Origin: Clostridia bacterium
Lineage (GTDB): Bacteria; Bacillota; TC1; UBA5767
Direction: 5' to 3'
Assembly: GCA_016887505.1 (NCBI GenBank)
Contig: CP069393.1
Span: forward strand, 2,255,001-2,319,000
DNA length: 64,000 nucleotides
Shown: in pieces, positions 1 through 8,504 of the stretch
How positions within the stretch are numbered: the stretch's first letter is position 1
How the letters are laid out: each line of letters starts with the position of its first letter
The notes under the pieces: generated by a model
The model's input: the letters and a program-made list of their open reading frames with translations, nothing else
What the model was told of the DNA's origin: nothing
Databases searched by the model: none
Translations under genes and position numbers: made by a program

Positions 1-1086
1 CCAATGCTTACAGCAGCTGCACTAGCTGCAGAACGCTTGGCTCCGTTACAACTGGGTGAGGAGGCACTACGCTACCAAGTAATTTCGTACGTTACAGGTG
101 GAATCGTGGTAGCCGGATTGGTGTATTTGCTTCTGGCTGCTCTGGTCGCTTTCTTTGGCGTTCAAAAAGTACTTGAATTTTTTCCTCCGGTAGTGACTGG
201 TCCTATCATCATCGTGATCGGATTAAGACTTGCACCGACGGCATTAAGCATGGCTGGTGTCATGCCGGATTCGACGGATTTACGTTGGTGGCTGGCTCTG
301 ATTAGCTTTACCCTGGTTGCCGCAGTATCGGTTTATGCCAAGGGCTTTTTGCGCATGATCCCTGTAATGATTGGCCTAAGTCTAACCTACCTAGTAGCCT
401 TGGTAAGCGGCAATATAGACCTTTCTGCTTTCCATGCGGCTGAACTGATTGGTATGCCACATTTTACCTTGGCAAAGTTTGATTTAAGTATTGTTTTAAT
501 GGTAGCGCCAGTCGCCCTAGCGACCATGGTGGAACATATTGGAGATATTATGGCCATCGGTGAAACGGCGGGACAAGATTTTGCCAAGGACCCAGGCTTA
601 CATCGCACACTATTGGGCGATGGTTTGGCAACTGCCATTTCTGCCATGCTAGGTGGACCTGCGAATACCACCTATTCGGAGAACACGGGTGTGCTTGCCT
701 TAACCAAAGTGTACGACCCACGTGTTATGAGAATTGCAGCCGTAGTGGCGATTCTATTGGGATTTATTCCCAAACTAAATGCACTCATCTCTAGTATTCC
801 CTTACCCGTCATCGGGGGGATATCGATCATCTTATTCGGTATGATTGCTTCGGTCGGTGCAAGGAGTCTGGTGGAGCATAGAGTCGACTTTACGCAATCC
901 CGCAACTTGATTATCGCGGCAGTTATCATGGTGCTGGGAATCGGTTTGGAAGTGATGCCAGTAACGATTGGGGAAACCCAATACCAGATTGGTGGCATGG
1001 CTTTGGCCGCTGTTGCAGGTATTCTATTGAACCTGGTTTTACCCCAAGAAGACTCGCAAGATGAAGAAGAGTCTATGGCTAGCTAA
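1..1086 (+). CDS. uraA: Uracil permease (NCS2 family), 5' end outside window
   Basis: This is a multi-pass inner-membrane nucleobase transporter, most likely uracil:H+ symport for pyrimidine salvage. The frame is already open at base 1 and the 361 visible residues fall short of the roughly 430 usual for NCS2 proteins, so the N-terminus lies upstream and the ATG at 4 is probably internal. The UraA-type segment NTTYSENTGVLALTKVY near residues 222-238, the preceding EHIGDIMAIG and the later IPLPVIGG closely follow the E. coli UraA pattern. The C-terminus is charged and rich in Glu and Asp. A strong hairpin follows directly. Uracil specificity is inferred from these motifs rather than proven. Confidence 0.88.
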   Translation, partial: PMLTAAALAAERLAPLQLGEEALRYQVISYVTGGIVVAGLVYLLLAALVAFFGVQKVLEFFPPVVTGPIIIVIGLRLAPTALSMAGVMPDSTDLRWWLALISFTLVAAVSVYAKGFLRMIPVMIGLSLTYLVALVSGNIDLSAFHAAELIGMPHFTLAKFDLSIVLMVAPVALATMVEHIGDIMAIGETAGQDFAKDPGLHRTLLGDGLATAISAMLGGPANTTYSENTGVLALTKVYDPRVMRIAAVVAILLGFIPKLNALISSIPLPVIGGISIILFGMIASVGARSLVEHRVDFTQSRNLIIAAVIMVLGIGLEVMPVTIGETQYQIGGMALAAVAGILLNLVLPQEDSQDEEESMAS

Positions 1087-1102
1087 AAGATTTGAATCTA
1101 AT

Positions 1103-1140
1103 AAACATCGAGGGCGTGGATATCCACGCCCTCGATGTTT
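1103..1140 (+). terminator. Strong hairpin after uracil permease
   Basis: A perfect inverted repeat with 18-bp arms (1103-1120 and 1123-1140) and a 2-nt loop starts 17 nt after the permease stop. The arms end in TTT but no long T run follows. It lies between the permease and the convergent patatin gene and may terminate both. Confidence 0.75.
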
Positions 1141-1218
1141 ATCTAAATATGTTCAGTTTCTATAGTAATACACCTAGGACTTCATTCTTAATACAAGGCC
1201 TAGGTTGGCCGAGTATGG

Positions 1219-2625
1219 TTAGAGAGCCTTCCTCTTTTTCATAAGTAACAAGAAGAGGGCTGTGATGGTATAGCGTGGAAGAGGCATAGATAAGAGGGGA
1301 AAGAGTTTTTTCTTATCCTCTTTCGAATACTTTTCCACGATATCTGGCAGATAATTGTTGGCCAGCAATTTTGGCACATTCTTTTTCTTAAGGGTTTGCC
1401 ATAGCCAATCCTTGTTTTGCGATTCCTGCTCTCGATTGGTCTTTTCGAGTTGTTCGTAGGCGGACAAGGTTTTATCCAGCAACTGGTCTAGGGTATACTC
1501 CTGTAAACGTTTTACACTTAACTGTTCAGCTGTAATCTCCAGTGCAGCAGAAATAAAGTTTACGTTTTCCAGTTTTGTATTAAGCCCTAAGTCCTGCTTA
1601 TATTTTTTGACCTGTTTTAGTAGCATATTTCGAACTAGGTCGTTTTTAATCATTTTAGATTGAGGTAAAACTAGTAGGTCATCCAACCATGCCCGTTCAT
1701 TTTCAGTAAGTGGCCCCAGCAGGGGATTCTTGGACGCTTCATTTTTCAAATAATAGACATGTCCCGATAGACCACCGAAGGCCTTCTTGGCATCTAGATA
1801 GCCAAGGCGGATGTTTTTTTTCACTTGAGCCTGGTCAAACTGGAAGGTTGCCCCCAAATCAGCACTGTTTTTGATGTGGATTAGCTTGACACCCTTGGTC
1901 TTAAGACTGCGGTTGATGCCAATACCACTTAAATCCACAGCGATGACATGCTTGTAGCCCAACTCATGGAGTGGACCCACTGGAATATTATCATGAAAAC
2001 CGCCATCTAAATATTTGATGCCATCTATTTCTGGTAGTTTGAAAACAGGCACAGAGCAACTGGCTAGGATATAGTCAATCAGTTGCCCGCTTGGCATGTC
2101 GCGGATATTAAAATACTTGGGCTCAAAGTTGGTTACATCAGTAGCAGATAAGGTATAATTTATATCTGAATTTCTAAGGGCTTCTTCATCAATTAGTCTA
2201 GCCAAAAAATCCTTTAGGGGTTCCATGTCTATGCCCCCATTTTCCAAATACTGCCTAGTCATGGTGGACATATCCCGGTCTAGTATTTTAAGGAAGTCTG
2301 GTCTCCATCCCTTCGGTTTATGGGACGCTTCTTCACTATCTTTTTGTTCTTTTTGCTCTTTTTGTTCTACGCTCCTTAGCAGTACATCAATGTCTAAGGA
2401 CATCCAAGCATCTTTAGCCTTGTCTAGTCGCCCCATAGCAAACATGGCCCCATTGACGGAACCAATGGAGGTTCCCGCAACAGCACCGATGGGGATTTTC
2501 TTTTCAACCAAATAATCTAGAACGCCAATTTCATAACTGCCTTTTGTTCCACCGCCTCCTAATGCAAGGCCATAGACGATGGGCTGGGAATCTTGTTGAC
2601 TTTTCGGTGTAAAATAATTTTTCAT
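1219..2625 (-). CDS. Patatin-like phospholipase
   Basis: This is a predicted serine acyl hydrolase of 468 residues acting on phospholipids or other acyl esters. It has the oxyanion-hole glycine run GGGGTKG (residues 23-29), the nucleophile elbow GTSIG with Ser53, and the catalytic DGG (YLDGGFHDNIP) near residue 206, so the Ser-Asp dyad is intact. The ATG at 2625 is chosen because GGAGAG sits 7 nt upstream; the 15 extra codons before it lack such a site. No signal peptide is visible, so it is probably cytosolic. The C-terminal 200 residues are Lys- and Glu-rich and I do not recognise a domain there. A KEQ tandem repeat interrupts the catalytic domain near residues 85-96. Confidence 0.85.
   Translation of the reverse strand: MKNYFTPKSQQDSQPIVYGLALGGGGTKGSYEIGVLDYLVEKKIPIGAVAGTSIGSVNGAMFAMGRLDKAKDAWMSLDIDVLLRSVEQKEQKEQKDSEEASHKPKGWRPDFLKILDRDMSTMTRQYLENGGIDMEPLKDFLARLIDEEALRNSDINYTLSATDVTNFEPKYFNIRDMPSGQLIDYILASCSVPVFKLPEIDGIKYLDGGFHDNIPVGPLHELGYKHVIAVDLSGIGINRSLKTKGVKLIHIKNSADLGATFQFDQAQVKKNIRLGYLDAKKAFGGLSGHVYYLKNEASKNPLLGPLTENERAWLDDLLVLPQSKMIKNDLVRNMLLKQVKKYKQDLGLNTKLENVNFISAALEITAEQLSVKRLQEYTLDQLLDKTLSAYEQLEKTNREQESQNKDWLWQTLKKKNVPKLLANNYLPDIVEKYSKEDKKKLFPLLSMPLPRYTITALFLLLMKKRKAL
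2338..2370 (-). repeat. 9-bp tandem repeat encoding KEQ units inside the patatin gene
   Basis: Three near-identical 9-bp units encode KEQ-KEQ-KEQ between the nucleophile elbow and the DGG motif. Copy number could change in frame by slippage. It is probably a surface loop. Confidence 0.6.
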
Positions 2626-2823
2626 AACAGCTCTCCAAATATATAATTTGCTATATATGTAGTATATCACATTGAACAGCTAGCACTTACTAAAAAAGGA
2701 CCCGAAAAAGGATTCTAGTGTGGAGAGGAGGGGGAAGGACTAGTCTATTTTGCAGGACAATGGGTTGCAACTATAGAAGTAAAGAATAAAACACATATAA
2801 TAAGGTAGGAAGAAAATTTGGTG

Positions 2824-3807
2824 ATGGAGAATACTATGAGTCAAAATGGGATTATATATGGCTACTATATTGAAAAGGGGCAGTATGAAGTGATTACTAG
2901 CCTTGCAGAACTGCCAGACTATACAGATAGGAGTGGCTTTATTTGGTTGCATATCGACCAGGATAGTCCTTCTGCGATGGAGTATTTCGAGCGTGAAAGC
3001 AGTATTCCAGATTTCATCGTAGCGGAGTTGCTGTCAGAAGATACTAGGCCGCGTGTTATTCAGTATATGGATGGGCTTATCCTCATTCTTCGAAGTCTAA
3101 ATATGGACAAGGGTGAAGGATTTGAAGATATGATTTCGTTGCACATTCTGATTGAAAACAACCGGATTATTACGTTAAGGAGTGATAGGCTTCAGGTGAT
3201 TCAAGATATTGGTGAATCAATACGGAATAAGAAGGGACCCTATACCCAAGGCGACTTGTTAAATGAAATCGTGGCAGGGATTACGAGTGGGATACGCGAG
3301 TATATTTTTGAGCTAGAAGAATCGGTAGAGCGTTTTGAAGATGAGATCTTGAATGATGAAAATGACAACATTCGAAATGAACTACGGGAAACCAGAAAGA
3401 ACATTATTCAGATTAGTAAATACCTGAATCCTCAAAAGGGCGCTTTGAATGATTTTGATACACAAAAGTGTACTTGGCTTGACTACACGCAACGGTCCCA
3501 TTTTAATGAGAACATTGAAAAGACCTTTAGGGCCATCGATGAGCTAGTTATTATTAAGGAAAGAGCGGCACTATTACAAGAAGAACTGAATAACTCCAGT
3601 AGAGAAATGATGAATCAAACGATGTATGTTCTTTCTATAGTGGGGGCAATCTTTTTACCCCTTAGCTTTCTTGTGGGTTTATTCGGCATCAACGTCGGTG
3701 GGATACCAGGCAGCAAAAGCCAGATGGCATTCGGTGTATTCTGTGTGATTATGCTTATCATCGGTGTTATCGAATTCTTATTGTTCAAGAAGAATAAATG
3801 GATTTAG
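2824..3807 (+). CDS. CorA-family divalent cation transporter, ZntB-like
   Basis: This is a two-helix membrane protein of 327 residues with a large acidic cytoplasmic domain, as in CorA/ZntB pentameric channels. The C-terminus has two hydrophobic helices. The first ends in GINVGGIPG, the form typical of ZntB zinc transporters rather than the YGMNF of magnesium CorA, so zinc is the more likely substrate. A long helical region precedes the membrane part. The start is uncertain among TTG 2818, GTG 2821, ATG 2824 and ATG 2836. ATG 2824 is used because AGGTAGGAAG lies about 11 nt upstream, but 2836 also has GGAGA just upstream. Confidence 0.85.
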   Translation: MENTMSQNGIIYGYYIEKGQYEVITSLAELPDYTDRSGFIWLHIDQDSPSAMEYFERESSIPDFIVAELLSEDTRPRVIQYMDGLILILRSLNMDKGEGFEDMISLHILIENNRIITLRSDRLQVIQDIGESIRNKKGPYTQGDLLNEIVAGITSGIREYIFELEESVERFEDEILNDENDNIRNELRETRKNIIQISKYLNPQKGALNDFDTQKCTWLDYTQRSHFNENIEKTFRAIDELVIIKERAALLQEELNNSSREMMNQTMYVLSIVGAIFLPLSFLVGLFGINVGGIPGSKSQMAFGVFCVIMLIIGVIEFLLFKKNKWI

Positions 3808-3898
3808 GAATCCTTTTTAGTGTATTTCTGTGGAAAGGCTGGATTGGCTAGGAAATGGCGAATTTGTCTTAATATGTACCACCAATTCTGTAAGGAAT

Positions 3899-3930
3899 AA
3901 GCAAACCCCTTCGCGCTAAGGGGCTTGTTT
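3899..3930 (+). terminator. Intrinsic terminator after the ZntB-like gene
   Basis: AACCCCTT and AAGGGGCTT arms around a CGCGCT loop are followed by TTGTTT, 90 nt after the transporter stop. The flanking A and T runs would let it work on both strands. Confidence 0.6.
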
Positions 3931-4036
3931 ACTGTATATAACAATTCTGTGAACAATTGGGTTAAAGCATGGAGTTAGGTCTTTGCAAGTGTTAAAATTA
4001 TAATCAGTGAAGAATACTATAATAAAGGATGGGACT

Positions 4037-5188
4037 ATGAAAAAAATTGGATTAAAGATGCTGGTTGGTCTGCTACTCGTTAGCCTGCTTATGCCGATGA
4101 GTGTGATGGCAGATGATGAAGTGTATGGAGCAATTCTCTCCGAGGAGGTCCCCACTTTTACTGAAACATCGGTTAAGGGTCGGGTGTTGGAGATACTAGA
4201 CAGCACGGTTGAAAACGTTAGTAACTACGAAATGGTCCGTGAGACCCTGCGGATTGAAATCTTAAGTGGTGATTTGAAGGGGGAAACCTTTATTACAGAC
4301 AATGTGAAGGATCCAAGTCTGCCGTATAACATTGAAGTAAAAGAAGGCGACAAGGTGGTTCTTTACCTGGTGCAAGACGAGAATAATCAATTGGTGGAAG
4401 GCTACGTAACTGAGCGGGCCAGAGAAGATGTCCTTTTGGTCCTCTTGCTATTCTTTGTAGGTCTTCTAGTTTTGATTGGTGGCTTGAAGGGGTTTAGAGC
4501 TCTCATTGCCCTAGCACTCACCATGTTTGCTATTCTAAAGATTTTATTGCCCGCCATTTTGAAAGGCTACAGCCCCATCCTAATGTCAATCCTGATTTCC
4601 ATTGGGGTTATTTTAATTTCTATCCCCTTAATTGCCGGGTGGAATAAGAAGGCCGTGAGTGCCATAATCGGTACCTTTTCGGGTGTATTGATTGCAGGTA
4701 TCCTAGCCTACCTGGTTTCTGTAATTACGGGGCTTACTGGTCTAAGTATGGAAGAAGCCAGTATGCTTAGCTATATACCCCAGAATATTACCTTTAACTT
4801 TGTCGGACTTTTGTTTGCCACCAATATTTTGGGCGCATTGGGTGCAGTTATGGACGTAGCTGTTTCCATCTCATCGGCAATCTGGGAGCTGAAACAAGTG
4901 AATCCAGCTTTGAAGGCTCGGGATTTGATTCGTTCTGGAATGAACATTGGTCGGGACATCATTGGAACCATGGCCAATACCTTGATTTTAGCCTACTCTG
5001 GAAGCGGACTCTATATGCTGCTTCTCTTTATGGCCTATGATATGCCCTTTTTTGAAATTGTGAATATTGATGCCATGTCTACCGAAATTGTGCGTTCGCT
5101 GGCGGGTTCTATTGGTTTGGTTCTTACCATACCCATTACCGCTGTAATGGCAGGCGTCTTGTTTGGAAAAGAAAAGATAGGAGGCTAA
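4037..5188 (+). CDS. YibE/F-like multi-pass membrane protein
   Basis: This is a 383-residue protein of the YibE/F family (PF07907), whose biochemical role is not established. It has a signal-like first helix ending near SVMADDE, then an extracellular beta-rich stretch (residues about 25-130), then about seven or eight hydrophobic helices. ATG 4037 is chosen because AGGATGGGA lies just upstream and it starts the Lys-plus-hydrophobic leader; the in-frame ATG at 4007 would add a polar stretch ahead of it. The stop is one base from the addB start, so the two are probably cotranscribed, although no functional link between YibE/F and AddAB is known to me. Confidence 0.82.
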   Translation: MKKIGLKMLVGLLLVSLLMPMSVMADDEVYGAILSEEVPTFTETSVKGRVLEILDSTVENVSNYEMVRETLRIEILSGDLKGETFITDNVKDPSLPYNIEVKEGDKVVLYLVQDENNQLVEGYVTERAREDVLLVLLLFFVGLLVLIGGLKGFRALIALALTMFAILKILLPAILKGYSPILMSILISIGVILISIPLIAGWNKKAVSAIIGTFSGVLIAGILAYLVSVITGLTGLSMEEASMLSYIPQNITFNFVGLLFATNILGALGAVMDVAVSISSAIWELKQVNPALKARDLIRSGMNIGRDIIGTMANTLILAYSGSGLYMLLLFMAYDMPFFEIVNIDAMSTEIVRSLAGSIGLVLTIPITAVMAGVLFGKEKIGG

Positions 5189-5189
5189 G

Positions 5190-8100
5190 GTGTTAAGCAT
5201 TGTAACAGGAAGATCTGGTAGTGGGAAAAGTCGCCTATTGGTGGAGAAAGTACGTTTGGCGATGACTGACCCTTCGTACCAAGGTAAAATCTATTTCCTG
5301 GCTCCAGAACAGTATACCCTGCAATGTGAGCGGGATTTAATTGAGGGTCTTGACCTGGATGGAACCCTATCGATTGAGGTTCTTTCCATCAGCAGACTGA
5401 CTACTCGCGTGCTCGAAGAGTGTGGTGGCCTAGTGCGGCAATCTCTTGACCAGCAAGGAAAAAGGATGCTCATCCGAAAAGTCATGATGGATTTGGAGGA
5501 AGAGTTAGAGCAACTAAGGGGTCATTCAAGTGGCATGCTTGAAGAGATTTCTGCATTAATCGAGACCATAAAGAGAAACGATCTGAGTGTGGAAGAGTTG
5601 CTTTCGGCGGCAAAACAGATGAAGGACGAAAGACTAGTCAAAAAACTTAGAGACGTCGAGCAGGTTTATCTGGCCTACCAGGTGGCTTTGGCAGAAGGCT
5701 ACCTATATCCAGAAGAGTCCTACCGCTTGCTAAAGGAGAAATTGGAGTATTCCAAGGTGTTTTGCGGAAGAAAAATTTTTATCGATGGCTTTACACAGTT
5801 CTCTGCTCAAGGGATAGCCCTGCTAGAGCAGTTGCTTCTTTTAAAGAACGATTTAATCTTGGCCCTACCCTATGATGACCGTGCCGAAGAAGGTAGTCTT
5901 TTTGCTGCCCAGGCTGGAATTATAGATAGGTTGAGAAAGTTTTGTAAGCAGGAAAAAATCGAACTCGTGAGAGAACATCTAGATACTGTCTTTCGTGAAG
6001 AAGAACTGGCTTTTTTACAAAGGAATCTTTTTTCCTATCCTCATGATACCTGGGATAAAGTGCCGAAACACCTGCAGGTGTTTGAAGCAAAGGACCGGGA
6101 ACAAGAATCTCGCTATGTGGCGCATCAAATTGCATGTCAAATCAAGATGGGAGACTTGAATCCAAGGGACATCACTGTGATGTGTGATTGCTTGGACGAT
6201 TATTATGAGCCACTGGCTCGTTGGTTTGCAGCCTATGAAATTCCTGTACATTTTGACCATGGAATAAGCCTTTACCAAGAAAGTTTTATTGCGCACGTAC
6301 TTCGTTCCATTAAGCTGATCGGGTCTAATTACGGCCAAGCACAATGGCGTGAGTACTTGGCCAGTAATTATGTGACTGAGGACTTGGAACTACGAGAGAA
6401 GTTGGAAAATACGGTCATGCGACTCGGCCTCACGAGGGGTGCTCTGAGGGAGTATCTTGGTGCAACGGATTGCATGAAGCCGATTTTAAGACTGGAGGAA
6501 GCCTTCTGTAGCGCGAAGAATGTAAAGGACATGGTACTAGCCCTTTATACCTACCTAGAGGAGCAGTCGGTGCTTGAGCGTCTTACAAAGGAACGGGAGG
6601 TTCACCTGGAACGACGGGAATTTTTGTTGGCAGCCCGAACTGCCCAAGTATATGGCTTGCTGATTTCCGTGATGGAACAGATGGTTCTCTTGATGGGCAA
6701 TGAGATTCTGGAATTAAATGAATTTTTGGAATTGCTTACGACTGGTCTAGGCGGGAAACAATTGGGTGAGATTCCCAGCGGTATCGACCAGGTCCTGGTG
6801 GGTGCTTTGGCTCGTTCCAAGAGTCATGATATACGGTATCTCTATATGATGGGATTGAATGATGGGATTGTACCGACAAATATCCGGGAATCTGCCCTAC
6901 TTTCACACCGGGAGGCAGACCGTTTGAAAGAGCTAGGATTAGATCTGGGGTTAGATAGTGCTAGCCTGTACCGTAAAGAAAAGATGGATCTTTATTTGGC
7001 CATGGCCAAGGCCAACGAGGGCATGTCCATTAGTTATGCCAGAACCAGCATGCTGGGGGAAGCGCTTCTTCCTTCTTCCTTGCTGATGCGTCTAAAGAAG
7101 ATGTATCCAGAACTGAACATAGTCGTGCAAGAAGATGATGAATTGTTGCCACTTGTGCGCCGGGGAAATTGTGTTTGGCCGGCGGATGCCTTGGAGTGGG
7201 GAATTGAGGATATCGGCCGGTACCTGCGGGGTGAAAGCCTATCTGACGAATCTAAAAACAATCTTTTTGCTCTCTACCAGGGTGGATTTAAGGAAACCTT
7301 GGATAATCTTCTTTCCGCTGAATTTTCAAGAGAACCAGAACGAAAGCTCGGCTCGCAGGTCGCATCTGAACTATATGGTCCTAAGCCGAAGATGAGCATA
7401 TCCCGCCTAGAAAAAATGGCTTCTTGTCCCTTTGCCTACTTTGTGGCTCATGGATTGAAACCGCAAGAGCGGAAAGAGGGAATTGTGGACAATAGCGATC
7501 TGGGTACTTTTTTCCACGATAGCTTTTATCATTATGCCAAGGAACTGGCAAAGGATAAGAAAAGTTGGGATATTGCAGAGACGGAACGGATCGAAAGAAT
7601 GGATAAGGCGATGGACTTAGCAGCATCTGGAGAAGATATGCTGGCTGTAAGAAAGGACCCATCCTACGCTCGCTATCGCAAGATGGCCACAAGTTCTGTC
7701 CAGCAGATGACAAAACAACTGAGTCAAGGCTCTTTTGAGCCAGCCTTTTTTGAGGTGCATTTTGGGCAGGATGAAGTGTTGCCCCCAATTTATCTGCAAG
7801 TAGACGATAAGACCACCTTGGAGCTTAGAGGTGTTATAGATAGGGCAGATGTGTATCAGGAAGATGAAAAGGCTTTAGTACGCCTGATTGACTACAAATC
7901 AGGCAATAAGGACTTCGACTATGGCTTATTCTACCATGGGCTTAGTCTGCAACTGGCAATCTATGCAGAGGCAATGCAGGGGGCGGCAAAAGCCCTAGGC
8001 GTGGAGTCGGTACAGGTGGGTGCTGCCCTATATTTTCACATAGACAACCAACCGGTGATTCTAGAGCGTGGAGATGAAGAAGAACTAAAGCAGGAACTGC

Positions 8101-8504
8101 AAAGGAGATTTGCGATGAAGGGACTCGTTTTGAAGGACCTAGATGTGGTTTCGAAGCTAGATGGTACCGAGACTGCGAGCCCTACCATGCAAGGCGTGAA
8201 GTTGAACAAGGATGGGAGCTTTGCCAAAAACAAGCATGTGGTGGATGCAGAGGAATTTGCTAGGATTTGTCGACACGGGCGCGTCAAGGCGACTGAATTT
8301 GCGGCAAAAATTATGCAAGGGGAGGTAGGCGTATCCCCTTACCGGTATGGTGCCGAAAAGAGTGCCTGCACCTGGTGCGATTACCGATCCATATGCTTTT
8401 ATGAAGAAAAACGCATGAACTACCGCAAACTCGAAGAGTTTAAGGGAAGCAATGCGGGTCAAAGGGTGCTGGAAAGACTGGAGGAAACCGATGAACTGGA
8501 CTAG
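5190..8504 (+). CDS. addB: AddB, subunit of helicase-nuclease AddAB
   Basis: With AddA this forms the Gram-positive counterpart of RecBCD, resecting double-strand breaks to load RecA. The 1104-residue protein begins with a Walker A-like GRSGSGKS (residues 8-15). The C-terminal nuclease has IDYKSG near residue 900. Four cysteines frame an iron-sulfur cluster: one near 746 (ASCPFAYF) and the CTWCDYRSIC group near 1060-1069. The start is GTG at 5190 with TAGGAGG about 6 nt upstream. It overlaps addA by 14 nt, indicating translational coupling. All hallmark residues are present. Confidence 0.95.
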   Translation: MLSIVTGRSGSGKSRLLVEKVRLAMTDPSYQGKIYFLAPEQYTLQCERDLIEGLDLDGTLSIEVLSISRLTTRVLEECGGLVRQSLDQQGKRMLIRKVMMDLEEELEQLRGHSSGMLEEISALIETIKRNDLSVEELLSAAKQMKDERLVKKLRDVEQVYLAYQVALAEGYLYPEESYRLLKEKLEYSKVFCGRKIFIDGFTQFSAQGIALLEQLLLLKNDLILALPYDDRAEEGSLFAAQAGIIDRLRKFCKQEKIELVREHLDTVFREEELAFLQRNLFSYPHDTWDKVPKHLQVFEAKDREQESRYVAHQIACQIKMGDLNPRDITVMCDCLDDYYEPLARWFAAYEIPVHFDHGISLYQESFIAHVLRSIKLIGSNYGQAQWREYLASNYVTEDLELREKLENTVMRLGLTRGALREYLGATDCMKPILRLEEAFCSAKNVKDMVLALYTYLEEQSVLERLTKEREVHLERREFLLAARTAQVYGLLISVMEQMVLLMGNEILELNEFLELLTTGLGGKQLGEIPSGIDQVLVGALARSKSHDIRYLYMMGLNDGIVPTNIRESALLSHREADRLKELGLDLGLDSASLYRKEKMDLYLAMAKANEGMSISYARTSMLGEALLPSSLLMRLKKMYPELNIVVQEDDELLPLVRRGNCVWPADALEWGIEDIGRYLRGESLSDESKNNLFALYQGGFKETLDNLLSAEFSREPERKLGSQVASELYGPKPKMSISRLEKMASCPFAYFVAHGLKPQERKEGIVDNSDLGTFFHDSFYHYAKELAKDKKSWDIAETERIERMDKAMDLAASGEDMLAVRKDPSYARYRKMATSSVQQMTKQLSQGSFEPAFFEVHFGQDEVLPPIYLQVDDKTTLELRGVIDRADVYQEDEKALVRLIDYKSGNKDFDYGLFYHGLSLQLAIYAEAMQGAAKALGVESVQVGAALYFHIDNQPVILERGDEEELKQELQRRFAMKGLVLKDLDVVSKLDGTETASPTMQGVKLNKDGSFAKNKHVVDAEEFARICRHGRVKATEFAAKIMQGEVGVSPYRYGAEKSACTWCDYRSICFYEEKRMNYRKLEEFKGSNAGQRVLERLEETDELD

